Positions 1 to 8,417 of a stretch of DNA of 30,227 nucleotides are shown in pieces. The position numbers were made by a program, and so were the translations under genes. The notes below the pieces were generated by a model. That model worked only from the letters and a program-made list of their open reading frames with translations, did no database searches and was not told the DNA's origin. This DNA is from a virus, in the IMG/VR virus record IMGVR_UViG_3300013758_000001, positions 1-30,227 of that record. One strand, given 5' to 3'. Position 1 is the first letter of the stretch; every line of letters starts with the position of its first letter.

Positions 1-38
1 CATCCGTAACTCACGGTAGTCAGGACGGCGGTGAGGTC

Positions 39-341
39 ATGCCAGCCAAGCCGCGCAGTCTCACGGTCGTCACGGACGCCGACAAGCCCAAACCGAAGGT
101 GACGAAGTCGGTCACGAAGGCCGCTTCGGACGGGGATCGACGCGAGCTGCTGGTAGCGATGCGTTCTCGCGTGGCAACAGCCGTGGAGGACCCGAACACG
201 CCGGCCCGTGATCTGGCTGCGCTGACCAGGCGGCTGATGGAGATCGCCAAGGACATCGAGGCCATCGACGCGGCGAAGGAGCAGGAGGGGTCCGGTGCCC
301 AAGCCACCCCCGATGAAGCCTGGGACTCCTCGGCTATCTGA
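39..341 (+). CDS. Putative terminase small subunit
   Basis: A 100-residue, charged, mostly helical protein directly upstream of the large terminase. Its middle (about residues 30-78, rich in Arg, Asp, Ala and Leu and containing a RRLMEIAKDIEAID helix) resembles the short small-terminase proteins of actinobacterial phages, which bind phage DNA and hand it to the packaging motor. The N-terminus is basic and Lys/Pro-rich, as expected for DNA contact. The ATG is preceded by GGTGAGG, a plausible ribosome binding site. The 3' end overlaps the large-terminase start at 295 by 47 bases, suggesting coupled translation. The assignment rests on position and general character; no motif is diagnostic. The 38 bases before it hold no recognisable gene. 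Confidence 0.6.
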   Translation: MPAKPRSLTVVTDADKPKPKVTKSVTKAASDGDRRELLVAMRSRVATAVEDPNTPARDLAALTRRLMEIAKDIEAIDAAKEQEGSGAQATPDEAWDSSAI

Positions 342-1683
342 GCTTGCCCGTCACGTGGTCGTTCCTACGGGGATTGTGTCGACGGGCTGGCCGGCAGTCC
401 GGGACAAGTGCGGGGACCTCGGCATCACCTTCGACGCTTGGCAGGACGGCACGGGCCGTCTGATCCTCGCCAAACGTGAGGACGGGCTCTACGCCACCAC
501 CGTGGGCGGCGTAGTCATCTCCATCCCCCGCCAGGTCGGCAAGACGTTCCTGCTCGGGTCCATCGTCTTCGCGCTGTGCTTGCTGTTCCCGAACCTCACG
601 GTGATCTGGACGGCGCACCGCCTGCGGACAGCCGCGGAGACGTTCGCTTCGATGCAGGGGATGGCGCGCAAGCAGAAGATCAAGCCGCATATCTCCAAGA
701 TCGTCCTCGGGTCGGGCGATGAGGAGATCCAGTTCCACAACGGGTCGCGCATCCTGTTCGGCGCGCGTGAACGTGGCTTCGGCCGTGGCTTCTCCGAGGT
801 CGACGTCCTGGTCTTCGACGAGGCCCAGATCCTCACCGAGAACGCCATCGACGACATGCTCCCTGCGACGAACCAGTCCCCGAATCCGCTGATCCTGTAC
901 ACGGGGACGCCCCCGAAACCGACTGACCCTGGCGAAGTCTTCAAGATGAAGCGCGCTGCGGCTCTCTCGGGCGGGTCGGACGACACGCTGTACATCGAGT
1001 TCAGCGGCGACCCTGACGCGGACCCAAACGATCGGGCGCAGTGGCGCAAGGCCAATCCGTCCCACCCGAAGCGCACGCCGGTTGCGGCAATGCTCCGCAT
1101 GTTGAAGAACCTCTCGCGGGAGTCGTTCCTCCGCGAGGCTATGGGCATCTGGGACCTCGACGACAAGCACGCCGCCTTCGACCTCAACCTCTGGTCCTCC
1201 TCCGCCGATCCTTCCGCCACCCAGCACCCTTCGCCGTCGTTCGCCATCGCTACCGCCCCGGACGAGTCCTGGTCCGCGATCGCCGCTGCTTGGCGGCGTC
1301 CTGATGGCAAGGTGCAGGTCTCGGTTGTCGACTACCAACGCGGCGGCGGGTGGGTGAAGGCCCGTTGCGCGGAACTGGGCGTTCATCGCCCGCTGGTCGA
1401 CAAGGCCTCGCGCGGCCTGGTCGATGACGGCGTGGAGGTCTCGCAGGCTGACCAGGCATTGGCCCATAACGCCTTCGCCCGGCTGCTCCTCGACGACGGG
1501 CTGCGACATGACGACCTGGTCGAGTTGAACGTCTCGGTCCGCTCGAGCCGGTGGCGTCCGCTTGGTGACACTCGCGTCCTTGACCGCAAGGGTGAGACCG
1601 AGATCAGCCCGCTCATCGCGGCGACGCTGGCCGCTCATGCCGTCGACTCCAACTCTGCCGACCCTGGCATCTACGTCATCTGA
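295..1683 (+). CDS. terL: Terminase large subunit
   Basis: This is the ATPase/nuclease motor that packages DNA into the prohead. The N-terminal ATPase domain shows a Walker A-type P-loop at residues 78-84 (PRQVGKT), a Walker B with the catalytic acid pair at 172-176 (LVFDE), and a coupling-type motif around 200-207 (ILYTGTPP). The C-terminal half has the acidic, strand-rich pattern of an RNase H-like nuclease (TAPDESW, VDYQR, then a late DTRVLDRKG), although the exact metal ligands cannot be fixed by eye. The 462-residue length is normal for actinophage TerL. The start is GTG inside the small-terminase gene; an ATG six codons later is also possible. It heads the head operon, with the portal gene 10 bases downstream. 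Confidence 0.93.
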   Translation: MPKPPPMKPGTPRLSELARHVVVPTGIVSTGWPAVRDKCGDLGITFDAWQDGTGRLILAKREDGLYATTVGGVVISIPRQVGKTFLLGSIVFALCLLFPNLTVIWTAHRLRTAAETFASMQGMARKQKIKPHISKIVLGSGDEEIQFHNGSRILFGARERGFGRGFSEVDVLVFDEAQILTENAIDDMLPATNQSPNPLILYTGTPPKPTDPGEVFKMKRAAALSGGSDDTLYIEFSGDPDADPNDRAQWRKANPSHPKRTPVAAMLRMLKNLSRESFLREAMGIWDLDDKHAAFDLNLWSSSADPSATQHPSPSFAIATAPDESWSAIAAAWRRPDGKVQVSVVDYQRGGGWVKARCAELGVHRPLVDKASRGLVDDGVEVSQADQALAHNAFARLLLDDGLRHDDLVELNVSVRSSRWRPLGDTRVLDRKGETEISPLIAATLAAHAVDSNSADPGIYVI

Positions 1684-1693
1684 GGGAGGTCGC

Positions 1694-3328
1694 ATGGCTT
1701 TGCCCGCGATCTTCCGGCGCAAGGAAGCGCAGCGCTCGAACCTGCCCGATCCCGAGGGCGTGGCGATGATGTCGCTGTCGCAGTCGTGGGGCGACCAGAC
1801 CTCAGAGCGCATCCTCCAGACCTTCCTCGCTTACAGCGTCTTCGGGTATGGCAGCAACCCCGTGGTGTTCTCCGTCATCGGCGCTCGGATCGACCTGCTG
1901 TCCCAGGCCGAGTTCAAGTTCCAGGATAAGAAGACCCGCCGCCTGTTCGGCAACCAGGACTTGGCGCTACTCGAGGAGCCATGGCCGAACGGCACGACCG
2001 CGGATCTGCTGGCACGCATGGAGCAGCATGCCAGCATCGCGGGGAACTCTTTCGTTCGCCGAGAGGGTTCGACGCTGATCGTCCTTCGGCCCGACTGGGT
2101 CGACATCGTGTCTATTCAGGTCATCACCGGCCAGGATCACACCGGCGCGCCGAAGGTGCACCGTGAGGTCATTGGCTACCTGTACTCCGAGGGCGGTATC
2201 GGCGTTGGGGAGCCGGTGTTCTATCCGGTTGAGGATGTCGCGCACTGGTCTCCGGTTCCCGATCCGCTGTCTCGGTGGCGCGGAATGTCGTGGATGACTC
2301 CGGTACTGCGGGAGATCAACGCCGACCAGTCCATGACGCAGCACCGTCAGGTGTTCTTCGACAACGCTGCGACTCCGAATCTGTTGCTGAAGTACCAGCA
2401 GAAGTTGGCTCCGGCACAGTTGGAGTCGATCAAGGCGCGGTGGCAGGCGCGGTTCTCTGGGCCGATGGGTGCCGGCGCGACCGTCGTCCTCGACGAGGGT
2501 GCTGACTTCACGGTCGTGGGCTCCACGTTCGAGTCGATGCGCTTCGGCGAGTTGCAGTCCGCGGGTGAGGCTCGGATCGCTGGAGCCGCGGGAGTGCCGC
2601 CCATCGTGGCGCACCTGCAAGCAGGGCTAGATGCAGCCACGTACTCCAACTACGGGATGGCACTGAAGGCATTTGCGAACGGCAAGTGCGCCTTCCTGTG
2701 GTCCTCAGCGTGCTCGGCGCTCGAGAAGCTCGTCACGGTCCCCGACGGCGCGCGTCTCTGGTACGACACGACGGCCATTCCTGCGTTGCAGGAGGCCGCG
2801 AAGGACCGCGCGGACACGATGCAGGTCCTCGCGGCTGCCGCTTCGACGTTGCTGACGGCTGGCTATGAGTCTGAGTCGATCACGAAGGCGCTCGTCTCGG
2901 GCGACCTGACGCAGCTCGTTCACACCGGAATGATCTCCGTCCAGCTCATCCCGAACGATGTGGCGTCGTTGGTCGCTGCGAACAAGACAGAGGCGGCACT
3001 GTCGAAGGCGAAGGTCGCGCCGCTGGATCCGGTTGCGGAGCCGTTGGCGCTCCCGGCTGGCAGGTCTGAGGCGTTGGTGCTGCGGCAGGAGCCGCAGCAG
3101 ATCAACATCACGATGGACCGCCAGCCTGCGCCCGTGGTGAACGTGACGGTCGCTCCTGCGGTGCCTGCTGCTCCGGTGATCACGGTGAGTCCGACGCCGG
3201 TGTCGGTCGTGACGCCTGTGACGGTGCAACCGGCTACGCCGGTCGTGACGGTGATCCCGTCGAAGCCGACGACGCGTCGGATCAGGCGTGACAGCAAGGG
3301 CGAGATCGTCGCCGTGGAGGAGTCCTAG
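1694..3328 (+). CDS. Portal protein (HK97-type)
   Basis: The dodecameric portal sits at one capsid vertex and is the DNA entry and exit channel. The 544-residue product follows TerL after a good ribosome binding site (GAGGGAGG, then ATG at 1694). Upstream in-frame codons exist but would place the start inside terL. The body has the usual portal pattern: YGSNPVVFSVIGARIDLLSQAEFKF near the start, then LLARMEQHASIAGNSFVRRE, and a central RWRGMSWMTPVLREI stretch with TPNLLLKYQQKL after it. From about residue 465 there is a low-complexity Val/Pro/Thr tail of some 60 residues, ending in a basic RRIRRDSKGEIVAVEES motif of the kind that often closes phage portal proteins. Its stop overlaps the next GTG. 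Confidence 0.92.
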   Translation: MALPAIFRRKEAQRSNLPDPEGVAMMSLSQSWGDQTSERILQTFLAYSVFGYGSNPVVFSVIGARIDLLSQAEFKFQDKKTRRLFGNQDLALLEEPWPNGTTADLLARMEQHASIAGNSFVRREGSTLIVLRPDWVDIVSIQVITGQDHTGAPKVHREVIGYLYSEGGIGVGEPVFYPVEDVAHWSPVPDPLSRWRGMSWMTPVLREINADQSMTQHRQVFFDNAATPNLLLKYQQKLAPAQLESIKARWQARFSGPMGAGATVVLDEGADFTVVGSTFESMRFGELQSAGEARIAGAAGVPPIVAHLQAGLDAATYSNYGMALKAFANGKCAFLWSSACSALEKLVTVPDGARLWYDTTAIPALQEAAKDRADTMQVLAAAASTLLTAGYESESITKALVSGDLTQLVHTGMISVQLIPNDVASLVAANKTEAALSKAKVAPLDPVAEPLALPAGRSEALVLRQEPQQINITMDRQPAPVVNVTVAPAVPAAPVITVSPTPVSVVTPVTVQPATPVVTVIPSKPTTRRIRRDSKGEIVAVEES

Positions 3329-3543
3329 TGGACATCGACCTGGCAGACCCGGCGGTCAAGCCGAAGCGCGGGTATGCGGCCACGGCCCACGCGGCGAACA
3401 GGGTCGAGGCGAGCATCACCTGCGCTGATGGCAAGACCCGCAACCTGGGCCGGATCGACCGGCGCTGGTGGGCGCCCCGGGCCTGGTTCTACCGCTATGT
3501 CACTTTCCCGCGCCTCAAGCGCATCCATGAGAAGAAGGGCTGA
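3328..3543 (+). CDS. Small basic protein of unknown function, head region
   Basis: A 71-residue Arg/Lys-rich protein whose GTG start shares one base with the portal stop codon. It contains a CADGKTRNLGRIDRRWWAPR segment and an aromatic, basic C-terminus, with no signal peptide or membrane segment. Tight coupling to the portal gene, and the next start only three bases after its stop, show that it belongs to the head operon. I do not recognise a family. A small virion or assembly protein is possible, but nothing in the sequence proves it. Confidence 0.65.
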   Translation: MDIDLADPAVKPKRGYAATAHAANRVEASITCADGKTRNLGRIDRRWWAPRAWFYRYVTFPRLKRIHEKKG

Positions 3544-3546
3544 GTC

Positions 3547-3918
3547 GTGGCGACGATCTTCACCAACGCGGGCAAGGCGTATGTCGCCGCGAAACTCGAT
3601 GGGACCAACACGAACCCGCCTCACTTCATCGGATGGGGTATTGGCGCGGGCACTGCTGCGGCAGCGGATACGACGCTGTTCACCGAGGCCGCTGAGGCGC
3701 GCACGGTAGGCACGAAGAGCCGCGTGACCACGACCGTCGCGAACGACACCTTCCAGGCGGTAGGCACCATCACGTCCTTGAGCGGCCAGACCATCACCAA
3801 CGCCGGAGTGCTAGACGCCACGACGACGGGCAACCTCGTCATCCACGCTGACCACACGGGGCTTCCGCTGCTCGCCAACGACAGCATCCAGTACACATTC
3901 CAGCTCAAGCTGGCGTAG
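3547..3918 (+). CDS. Putative fibre or head-ornament protein (IGWGIGAGTAA family)
   Basis: The 123-residue product has a strongly patterned sequence: an N-terminal NAGKAYVAAKLDGT, then FIGWGIGAGTAAAADTTLF, EARTVGTKS and a Thr/Val-rich stretch of beta strands ending in NDSIQYTFQLKLA. This pattern occurs in a widespread group of small phage structural proteins often labelled tail fibre or virion protein. It starts with GTG three bases after the preceding gene and is followed after three bases by the glycine-rich fibre-like gene, so the two are probably made together. Its place between portal and protease, rather than after the tape measure, makes a head-surface role as plausible as a tail role. 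The family name is from memory of the pattern and the function is inferred. Confidence 0.6.
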   Translation: MATIFTNAGKAYVAAKLDGTNTNPPHFIGWGIGAGTAAAADTTLFTEAAEARTVGTKSRVTTTVANDTFQAVGTITSLSGQTITNAGVLDATTTGNLVIHADHTGLPLLANDSIQYTFQLKLA

Positions 3919-3921
3919 TCC

Positions 3922-5418
3922 GTGACGCTCCACGTCCAGACCTTCACCGCCTCTCAGTCGTTCACGATCCCTGAAGGCGTCACGGTCATGCTCTGCGAGG
4001 TGTGGGCCGCCGGTGGCGCAGGTGCCGCGGGTTCGCTCACGACGGCCGCGGCCGGTGGTGGCGGCGGCGGCTATTCCGCGCAGGCCGCGCAGGCCGTGAA
4101 CGCCGGGGACACCTGGACGGTCACGGTGGCCCCGCAGACTGCTGCGAGCGCGGCGGGTGGGGACTCCTCGTTCGTCCGGGTCACGGGTGGGGCTTTGACT
4201 GCGGCGCTCGCTAAGGGCGGAGGGCTGGCCGTCACGACGACGCCCGGTGCGGGTGGCGCGGTGGCGGGCGGCACCGGCTCCACGAGATTCTCCGGTGGTG
4301 CGGGCAGCGCCGTCAACCTCACGAACGGCGGCTCCGGTGGTGGCGGTGCCGGATCGGGTGGCAACGGCGGCGCGGCCATGACGGTCGGCGGCACTGGCAC
4401 GGCCAACGGCGGCGGCAAGGGCGGCGACGGCGGCGTGGGCGCGGGTAACCCCGGCATTGCGGCGGGTGGTGGCGGCGCGGGCGCGGGCACCCTCGGAACC
4501 GGCTCCGGCGTCGGGGCTCGCGGCCAGGTCCAGGTGTCCTATCAGCAGAACTTCGCCCGCTCCTTGACCGTGACCGGCACTGGTACGCCCGCCATCACCA
4601 AGTATGTCGGGAAGCCCTTCTCCCTGACCGCAACCGGAACGCCGGTGGTGATCAAGCAGGTCGGGAAGCCGCTATCAGTGACTGCGACTGGCTCACCGAC
4701 CATCGTCAAGCGGGTCGGGAAGCCGATCAACATCACAGTGACTGGCACGCCCGTGATGACCAGGCTAGTGAGCGCTTTCCGTACTTTCACGCTCACAGGC
4801 ACGGGCTCCCCGACGATGGCGCGGGCGCTGATCGCAGCCCGATCGTTCAGCACCACAGCAACCGGCACTGCCACCATGACCAGGCTCGTCAGCGCGATTC
4901 GCATTCTCACAGCCACGGCGACCGGCACAGCCTTTGAGGTCATCAAGGTCATCCTGAAGCCTTTCACCCTCGCGGCGACTGGAACGCCGACGATGGCCCG
5001 GGCGCTGACGGCCAACAGGTCCTTCAGCGCAACGGCCACGGGCTCCCCGACGATGGCGCGGGCGCTGATCGCAGCCCGCGCGTTCGCCGTCACCGCTACC
5101 GGATCCTCATCAATGCTGGTCCGGATGGCTGATGCGGTCCTGGCCCGACTCGGCGGCGGTGGACCGTCGGACTTCTCCGGCACCTCGCCGACGAAGGCCA
5201 TCGCCGGCATCGTCACCACCTCAAGCGCTCCGACGTCGGGTGCGACGTGCCGCCTGATCCGCGACAGCGACGGCTTCGCGTGCGCTACGACGATGACGGA
5301 CGCGGCCGGTGCGTACTCGTTCACCCGCGACGACCTGGACCCGTACACCTATCACGTCGAGGTGTACGTCGGTGCGACCCTGCATGGCCTCACCGACAGC
5401 GGGATAGCACCCGCGTGA
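3922..5418 (+). CDS. Glycine-rich, repeat-containing fibre-like virion protein
   Basis: The 498 residues fall into three parts. Residues 1 to about 205 begin with TFTASQSFTIPEGVTVMLCEVWAAGG and continue as a Gly/Ala-rich domain like those seen in phage fibre tips. Residues 214 to about 407 are ten tandem repeats of 18-20 residues, each with a TATGTP/TATGSP-like turn followed by a basic or hydrophobic strand (for example SLTATGTPVVIKQVGKP). The last 80 or so residues (AGIVTTSSAPTSGATCRLIRD to YTYHVEVYVG) look like an Ig-like, carboxypeptidase-regulatory type beta sandwich. This architecture suits an extended fibre or spacer with a binding end. It starts at GTG 3922 and lies between portal and protease, an unusual place for a fibre. 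Function is inferred from architecture. Confidence 0.65.
   Translation: MTLHVQTFTASQSFTIPEGVTVMLCEVWAAGGAGAAGSLTTAAAGGGGGGYSAQAAQAVNAGDTWTVTVAPQTAASAAGGDSSFVRVTGGALTAALAKGGGLAVTTTPGAGGAVAGGTGSTRFSGGAGSAVNLTNGGSGGGGAGSGGNGGAAMTVGGTGTANGGGKGGDGGVGAGNPGIAAGGGGAGAGTLGTGSGVGARGQVQVSYQQNFARSLTVTGTGTPAITKYVGKPFSLTATGTPVVIKQVGKPLSVTATGSPTIVKRVGKPINITVTGTPVMTRLVSAFRTFTLTGTGSPTMARALIAARSFSTTATGTATMTRLVSAIRILTATATGTAFEVIKVILKPFTLAATGTPTMARALTANRSFSATATGSPTMARALIAARAFAVTATGSSSMLVRMADAVLARLGGGGPSDFSGTSPTKAIAGIVTTSSAPTSGATCRLIRDSDGFACATTMTDAAGAYSFTRDDLDPYTYHVEVYVGATLHGLTDSGIAPA
4561..5140 (+). repeat. Ten tandem protein repeats encoded by 54-60 bp units
   Basis: The repeat block within the fibre-like gene encodes ten units of 18-20 residues built on a T-x-T-G-T/S-x-P/T turn. 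Most units are diverged at DNA level. However, the 42 bases at 4800-4841 are identical to those at 5037-5078, which points to recent duplication or gene conversion between units 5 and 9. Confidence 0.75.
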
Positions 5419-5603
5419 GTACCGCGGTCGCGCTGAAGACGAACCCGGGCCGGCCGCAGGACGTCGAGCTCCTCGACTTCATCGCTGCCGTCACGGGCGG
5501 CGGTGCCCCTCAGCCCCTCTACTGGGGCCGCACCGAACCTCCTGCCGACCACACGAAGCGTCGTCGTGACGAGCTGGCCCTAGTCCTCCTCGGCGTCCTC
5601 TAG
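5415..5603 (+). CDS. Small protein of unknown function
   Basis: A 62-residue product read from GTG 5415, which overlaps the stop of the fibre-like gene in a GTGA arrangement, the same coupling used elsewhere in this genome. It contains NPGRPQDVELLDFIAAVTGG and ends in a hydrophobic Leu/Val tail after TKRRRDELALVLLG. A longer open frame exists upstream but lies wholly inside the preceding gene. I recognise no family. It occupies the 200 bases before the protease and is probably a minor virion or assembly factor; that is inference from position only. Confidence 0.55.
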   Translation: MSTAVALKTNPGRPQDVELLDFIAAVTGGGAPQPLYWGRTEPPADHTKRRRDELALVLLGVL

Positions 5604-5630
5604 CCCCCTCTCACCCCGGAAGGGGCCAGC

Positions 5631-6485
5631 ATGTCCGACCTGAGCCGCGACTTCGTCGCAGACCTCGACATCCGCAGCGACGCAACGGGCCGTGTCATCC
5701 ATGGCATCGTCGTCCCCTTCGGCGTCTCGGCTCGCGTCAGCGACGGTGGACCGCACTACCTGGAGTCCTTCCAGCGGGGCGCATTCACCAAGACCCTCAG
5801 CGAGCGGCGATCCCCCGTGAAGCTCCTCAGCCAGCACGACCACCGCAACCCGATCGGTCGCGCCGAGAACATGCGCGAGGACACCGCGGGACTCTACGGC
5901 GAGTTCAGGGTGTCCAACACGACCGCCGCCAATGACCAGCTCGAGCTAGCCCGCGATGGCGTGCTCGACTCCTTCAGTGTCGGCTTCGCCCCCGTCCGGG
6001 CCATCAAGCGCGCCGGTACGACCGTTCGCACCGAGGTCATCCTCCGGGAGGTGTCGCTGGTGACCTTCCCTGCCTACGAGGGGGCCGTGGTCGCCGGGAT
6101 CCGGTCCCTAGCCCCCGACCAGGCCGCCCTCGCACAGCAACTGCTCATGGCGCTGGCCGTCGCGGATGCCCAGCTCGACCCGATCGTCGAAGCGTTGTGC
6201 TGCGCTGATGGCGCGCTGGACATGGCGCAGGCCGTCGTCGCGCAGATCCTCGCCGTCCCGGACCCCGACGTCGAGGACGCCGAGCCCGACGAGCAGGCCG
6301 AGATGATGCAGAACTCCTCCAACCTGACTTCCCTCGCACGCCGGCTGGATGCAGCCATCGCCGCGAGGACTTCCAGCACCCCGCCCGGGGCCGCTTCCGA
6401 CGAGCCGCAGATGCACTCGGGTCGGTTGATCGTCGCTCGCAACAACTTGCGAGTGGCACTCTCCGAAAGAGGAATCCGCCCATGA
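5631..6485 (+). CDS. Prohead (capsid maturation) protease, HK97 type
   Basis: This serine protease cleaves the scaffold-like N-terminal region of the capsid protein during prohead maturation. The N-terminal 170 residues carry the family pattern: IHGIVVPFG at the start, ESFQRGAFTKTL, then the catalytic histidine in LLSQHDHRNPIGR (His69), the nucleophile in DSFSVGF (Ser116 by pattern), and LREVSLVTFPAYEGA at about 153-167. The remaining residues form an acidic, Ala-rich extension containing a negatively charged DPDVEDAEPDEQAEMM stretch and a basic end, possibly a capsid-interacting or scaffold-like tail. The start ATG follows GGAAGGGGC. Its stop overlaps the capsid start in ATGA, matching the usual protease-capsid pairing. 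Confidence 0.92.
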   Translation: MSDLSRDFVADLDIRSDATGRVIHGIVVPFGVSARVSDGGPHYLESFQRGAFTKTLSERRSPVKLLSQHDHRNPIGRAENMREDTAGLYGEFRVSNTTAANDQLELARDGVLDSFSVGFAPVRAIKRAGTTVRTEVILREVSLVTFPAYEGAVVAGIRSLAPDQAALAQQLLMALAVADAQLDPIVEALCCADGALDMAQAVVAQILAVPDPDVEDAEPDEQAEMMQNSSNLTSLARRLDAAIAARTSSTPPGAASDEPQMHSGRLIVARNNLRVALSERGIRP

Positions 6486-7894
6486 GCAAGCCCTCCGAGG
6501 CGCTGATCGCACAGGTCGACGCCCTCCGCACCGAACTCCTCGAACTCGACACGGTCGAGACCCCCACCGACGAGCAGGTCGCCCGCTCCACAGCGGCCCT
6601 CACCGAGTACGACGAGGCGGTCGTCGCTCGTGACGCCGCCGTTGCGCGTGAGACCAAGATGGACGCGATCCGCTCCGCGGTTGCCGACCCGGCCAACCGC
6701 GAGAACGGCTTCGGCGGGATCAACGTCAGCATCAAGCGCGACCCGTTCGAGAACATGGACGCGCTGCGCTACGCCGACCCGGACAGCGACGACCTCGTCG
6801 CACGTGCCGTGACCGCGATCTCCGAGGTCAAGATGCGTGGCATCAAGGACGAGGACCGCGAGGCCGCCGTCCGCGCTGTCGAGTCCGTCTCGGGTGCCGC
6901 CGTGCACGCCCTCGTCCACGGGTCCTCGGCCTACCGCTCCGCGTTCGTCGCGTGGGGCAAGAGTGCCGGCCAGAACCCGATCTACACCGCCGAGGAAACG
7001 GCTGCAGTCCGTACCGCACTCAGCCTCACGGGTGCGAACGGTGGCTACACGCTCCCGACGCTGCTTGACCCGACGCTCATCAAGACCGGCACCGCGGTCA
7101 AGAACCCGATCCGTCGGCTGTCCCGCGTCGAGACGATCACGCAGAACGTGTGGCACGGCGTCTCGGTCGGCAACGTCACGGCGTACTGGACCGCGCAGGC
7201 CGCCGACTTCACCGATGGCGCGCCGACCCTGGCTAGCCCGAGCGTCACGGCCGCGAAGCTCACGGCCTACATCGCGGGTTCCTACGAGATCTTCGAGGAC
7301 TCGATGCTCCTCGGCCAGCTCCCCGGCCTGATCGGTGAGGGCATGGACTACGTCGAGTCCACCGCGTTCGTCAGTGGCTCCGGTTCAGGTGCCCCGAAGG
7401 GCATCATCACCGCGATCAGCGCGACGGTCGCCTCGACGGTCACCGCGACCACCCGAGGCTCGTTCACCTCCGCCTCCTCGGGGGACGTGTACGCCCTCGT
7501 CAACTCTGTCACCCCTCGCTACGAGGACTCGGTGACGTGGGTCGCGAACAAGGCAACGTTCAACATGATCAACACGATGTCTCCCAGCGGCGGCGGTTCG
7601 CTGTTCTGGCGGGACCTCAACGGCTCGGCGACGGTGCGGCCCCCGCTGCTCGGCTCGCCGACCGCGTCCTCGTCGGACGTCAGTGCGGCTGCCACGTCAG
7701 GGACGGTCTTCATGATCCTGGGCGATTGGAGTCAGTACCTGATTGTGGACCGAATTGGCACCACGGTCGAGTTCGTGCAGAACGTGTTCAACGGGACCAC
7801 GTCCCTGCCCACTGGGCAGAGGGCCCTAGTCGCTCATAAGCGTGTAGGAGCCGACTGCACGGATCTGAACGCTTTCCGATTCCTGAAGGGCTGA
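6482..7894 (+). CDS. Major capsid protein, HK97 fold
   Basis: The 470-residue capsid subunit. About the first 100 residues are helical and highly charged (ALIAQVDALRTELLELD, ALTEYDEAVVARDAAVARETKMDAIRS), like the delta/scaffold domain of HK97-type capsid proteins removed by the protease. The shell-forming part shows typical strings: GGYTLPTLLDPTLIKTG, ISxVETITQN-like RLSRVETITQNVWHGV, GSYEIFEDSMLLGQLPGLIGEGMDY, the GSGSGAPKGI loop, and near the end MILGDWSQYLIVDRIGTTVEFVQN and ALVAHKRVGADCTDLNAFRFLKG. Translation is coupled to the protease through an ATGA overlap. A strong hairpin lies just downstream. Confidence 0.95.
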   Translation: MSKPSEALIAQVDALRTELLELDTVETPTDEQVARSTAALTEYDEAVVARDAAVARETKMDAIRSAVADPANRENGFGGINVSIKRDPFENMDALRYADPDSDDLVARAVTAISEVKMRGIKDEDREAAVRAVESVSGAAVHALVHGSSAYRSAFVAWGKSAGQNPIYTAEETAAVRTALSLTGANGGYTLPTLLDPTLIKTGTAVKNPIRRLSRVETITQNVWHGVSVGNVTAYWTAQAADFTDGAPTLASPSVTAAKLTAYIAGSYEIFEDSMLLGQLPGLIGEGMDYVESTAFVSGSGSGAPKGIITAISATVASTVTATTRGSFTSASSGDVYALVNSVTPRYEDSVTWVANKATFNMINTMSPSGGGSLFWRDLNGSATVRPPLLGSPTASSSDVSAAATSGTVFMILGDWSQYLIVDRIGTTVEFVQNVFNGTTSLPTGQRALVAHKRVGADCTDLNAFRFLKG

Positions 7895-7934
7895 TCTTCA
7901 TCAATCACGGGCTGGCGGCATAAGACACCGCCAA

Positions 7935-7970
7935 GGAGGCCCCCGGTTCCCTTCGTGACCGGGGGCCTCC
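7935..7970 (+). terminator. Perfect 13-bp hairpin after the capsid gene
   Basis: The arms at 7935-7947 (GGAGGCCCCCGGT) and 7958-7970 (ACCGGGGGCCTCC) pair perfectly around a 10-base loop. It lies 40 bases after the capsid stop. There is no following T tract, so it may be an attenuating terminator or an mRNA-stabilising 3' hairpin that lowers expression of the next genes relative to capsid, rather than a full stop. Confidence 0.65.
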
Positions 7971-8030
7971 GCCGTGCCCACGGCACCCAGCAACAGTCCA
8001 GCGAAGGAACACTCACGATGGGAACCCCTC

Positions 8031-8417
8031 ATGTGTTCTGTCTCCGGATGCCCGCGAGTCCACCTCGCTAGGTCACTCTGCTCAATGCACTACTGGCGTC
8101 TTCGTAAGCATGGCGACGTGGGCCCCGCCGAATCCCTGCATCGCCCCGGCGAGTGGCGACTGGAGCGCATCGGCTACGTCAGTCGCTACGCCAATGGCAC
8201 CAAGGAACTGCAACACCGATACGTCATGGAGCAGCACCTAGGTCGCCCACTGTGGGCGGACGAGAACGTGCACCACCTGAATGGCCAGCGCGATGACAAC
8301 CGGATCGAGAACCTCGAGCTGTGGTCGAAGATGCAGCCAGCCGGTCAGCGCGTTGAGGACAAGGTGGCGTGGGCTCGGGAGATCCTCGCTCGCTACGACG
8401 CCCTGGTCTCCGTATGA
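8031..8417 (+). CDS. HNH endonuclease with N-terminal zinc motif
   Basis: A free-standing HNH nuclease, probably a homing-type mobile gene. Starting from ATG 8031 (128 residues), Cys2, Cys7, Cys17 and His20 form a zinc motif (CSVSGC...CSMHYWR). The nuclease signature is [11 protein letters not shown] (His62), then [21 protein letters not shown] with His81-His82, Asn84 and Asn90. The open frame continues upstream to a GTG at 7974, but that start would lie at the foot of the hairpin with no ribosome binding site, so ATG 8031 is preferred. The N-terminal zinc motif is shared with the HNH gene at 14460. Its stop overlaps the glycosyltransferase start in ATGA. Confidence 0.85.
   Translation: MCSVSGCPRVHLARSLCSMHYWRLRKHGDVGPAESLHRPGEWRLERIGYVSRYANGTKELQHRYVMEQHLGRPLWADENVHHLNGQRDDNRIENLELWSKMQPAGQRVEDKVAWAREILARYDALVSV

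Noticed and set aside
334-1812. A 492-codon open frame opposite the terminase
   Set aside because: It is a G/C-rich antisense shadow of terL with a composition (very high Arg, Val, Asp) typical of reverse-frame translation and no ribosome binding site.
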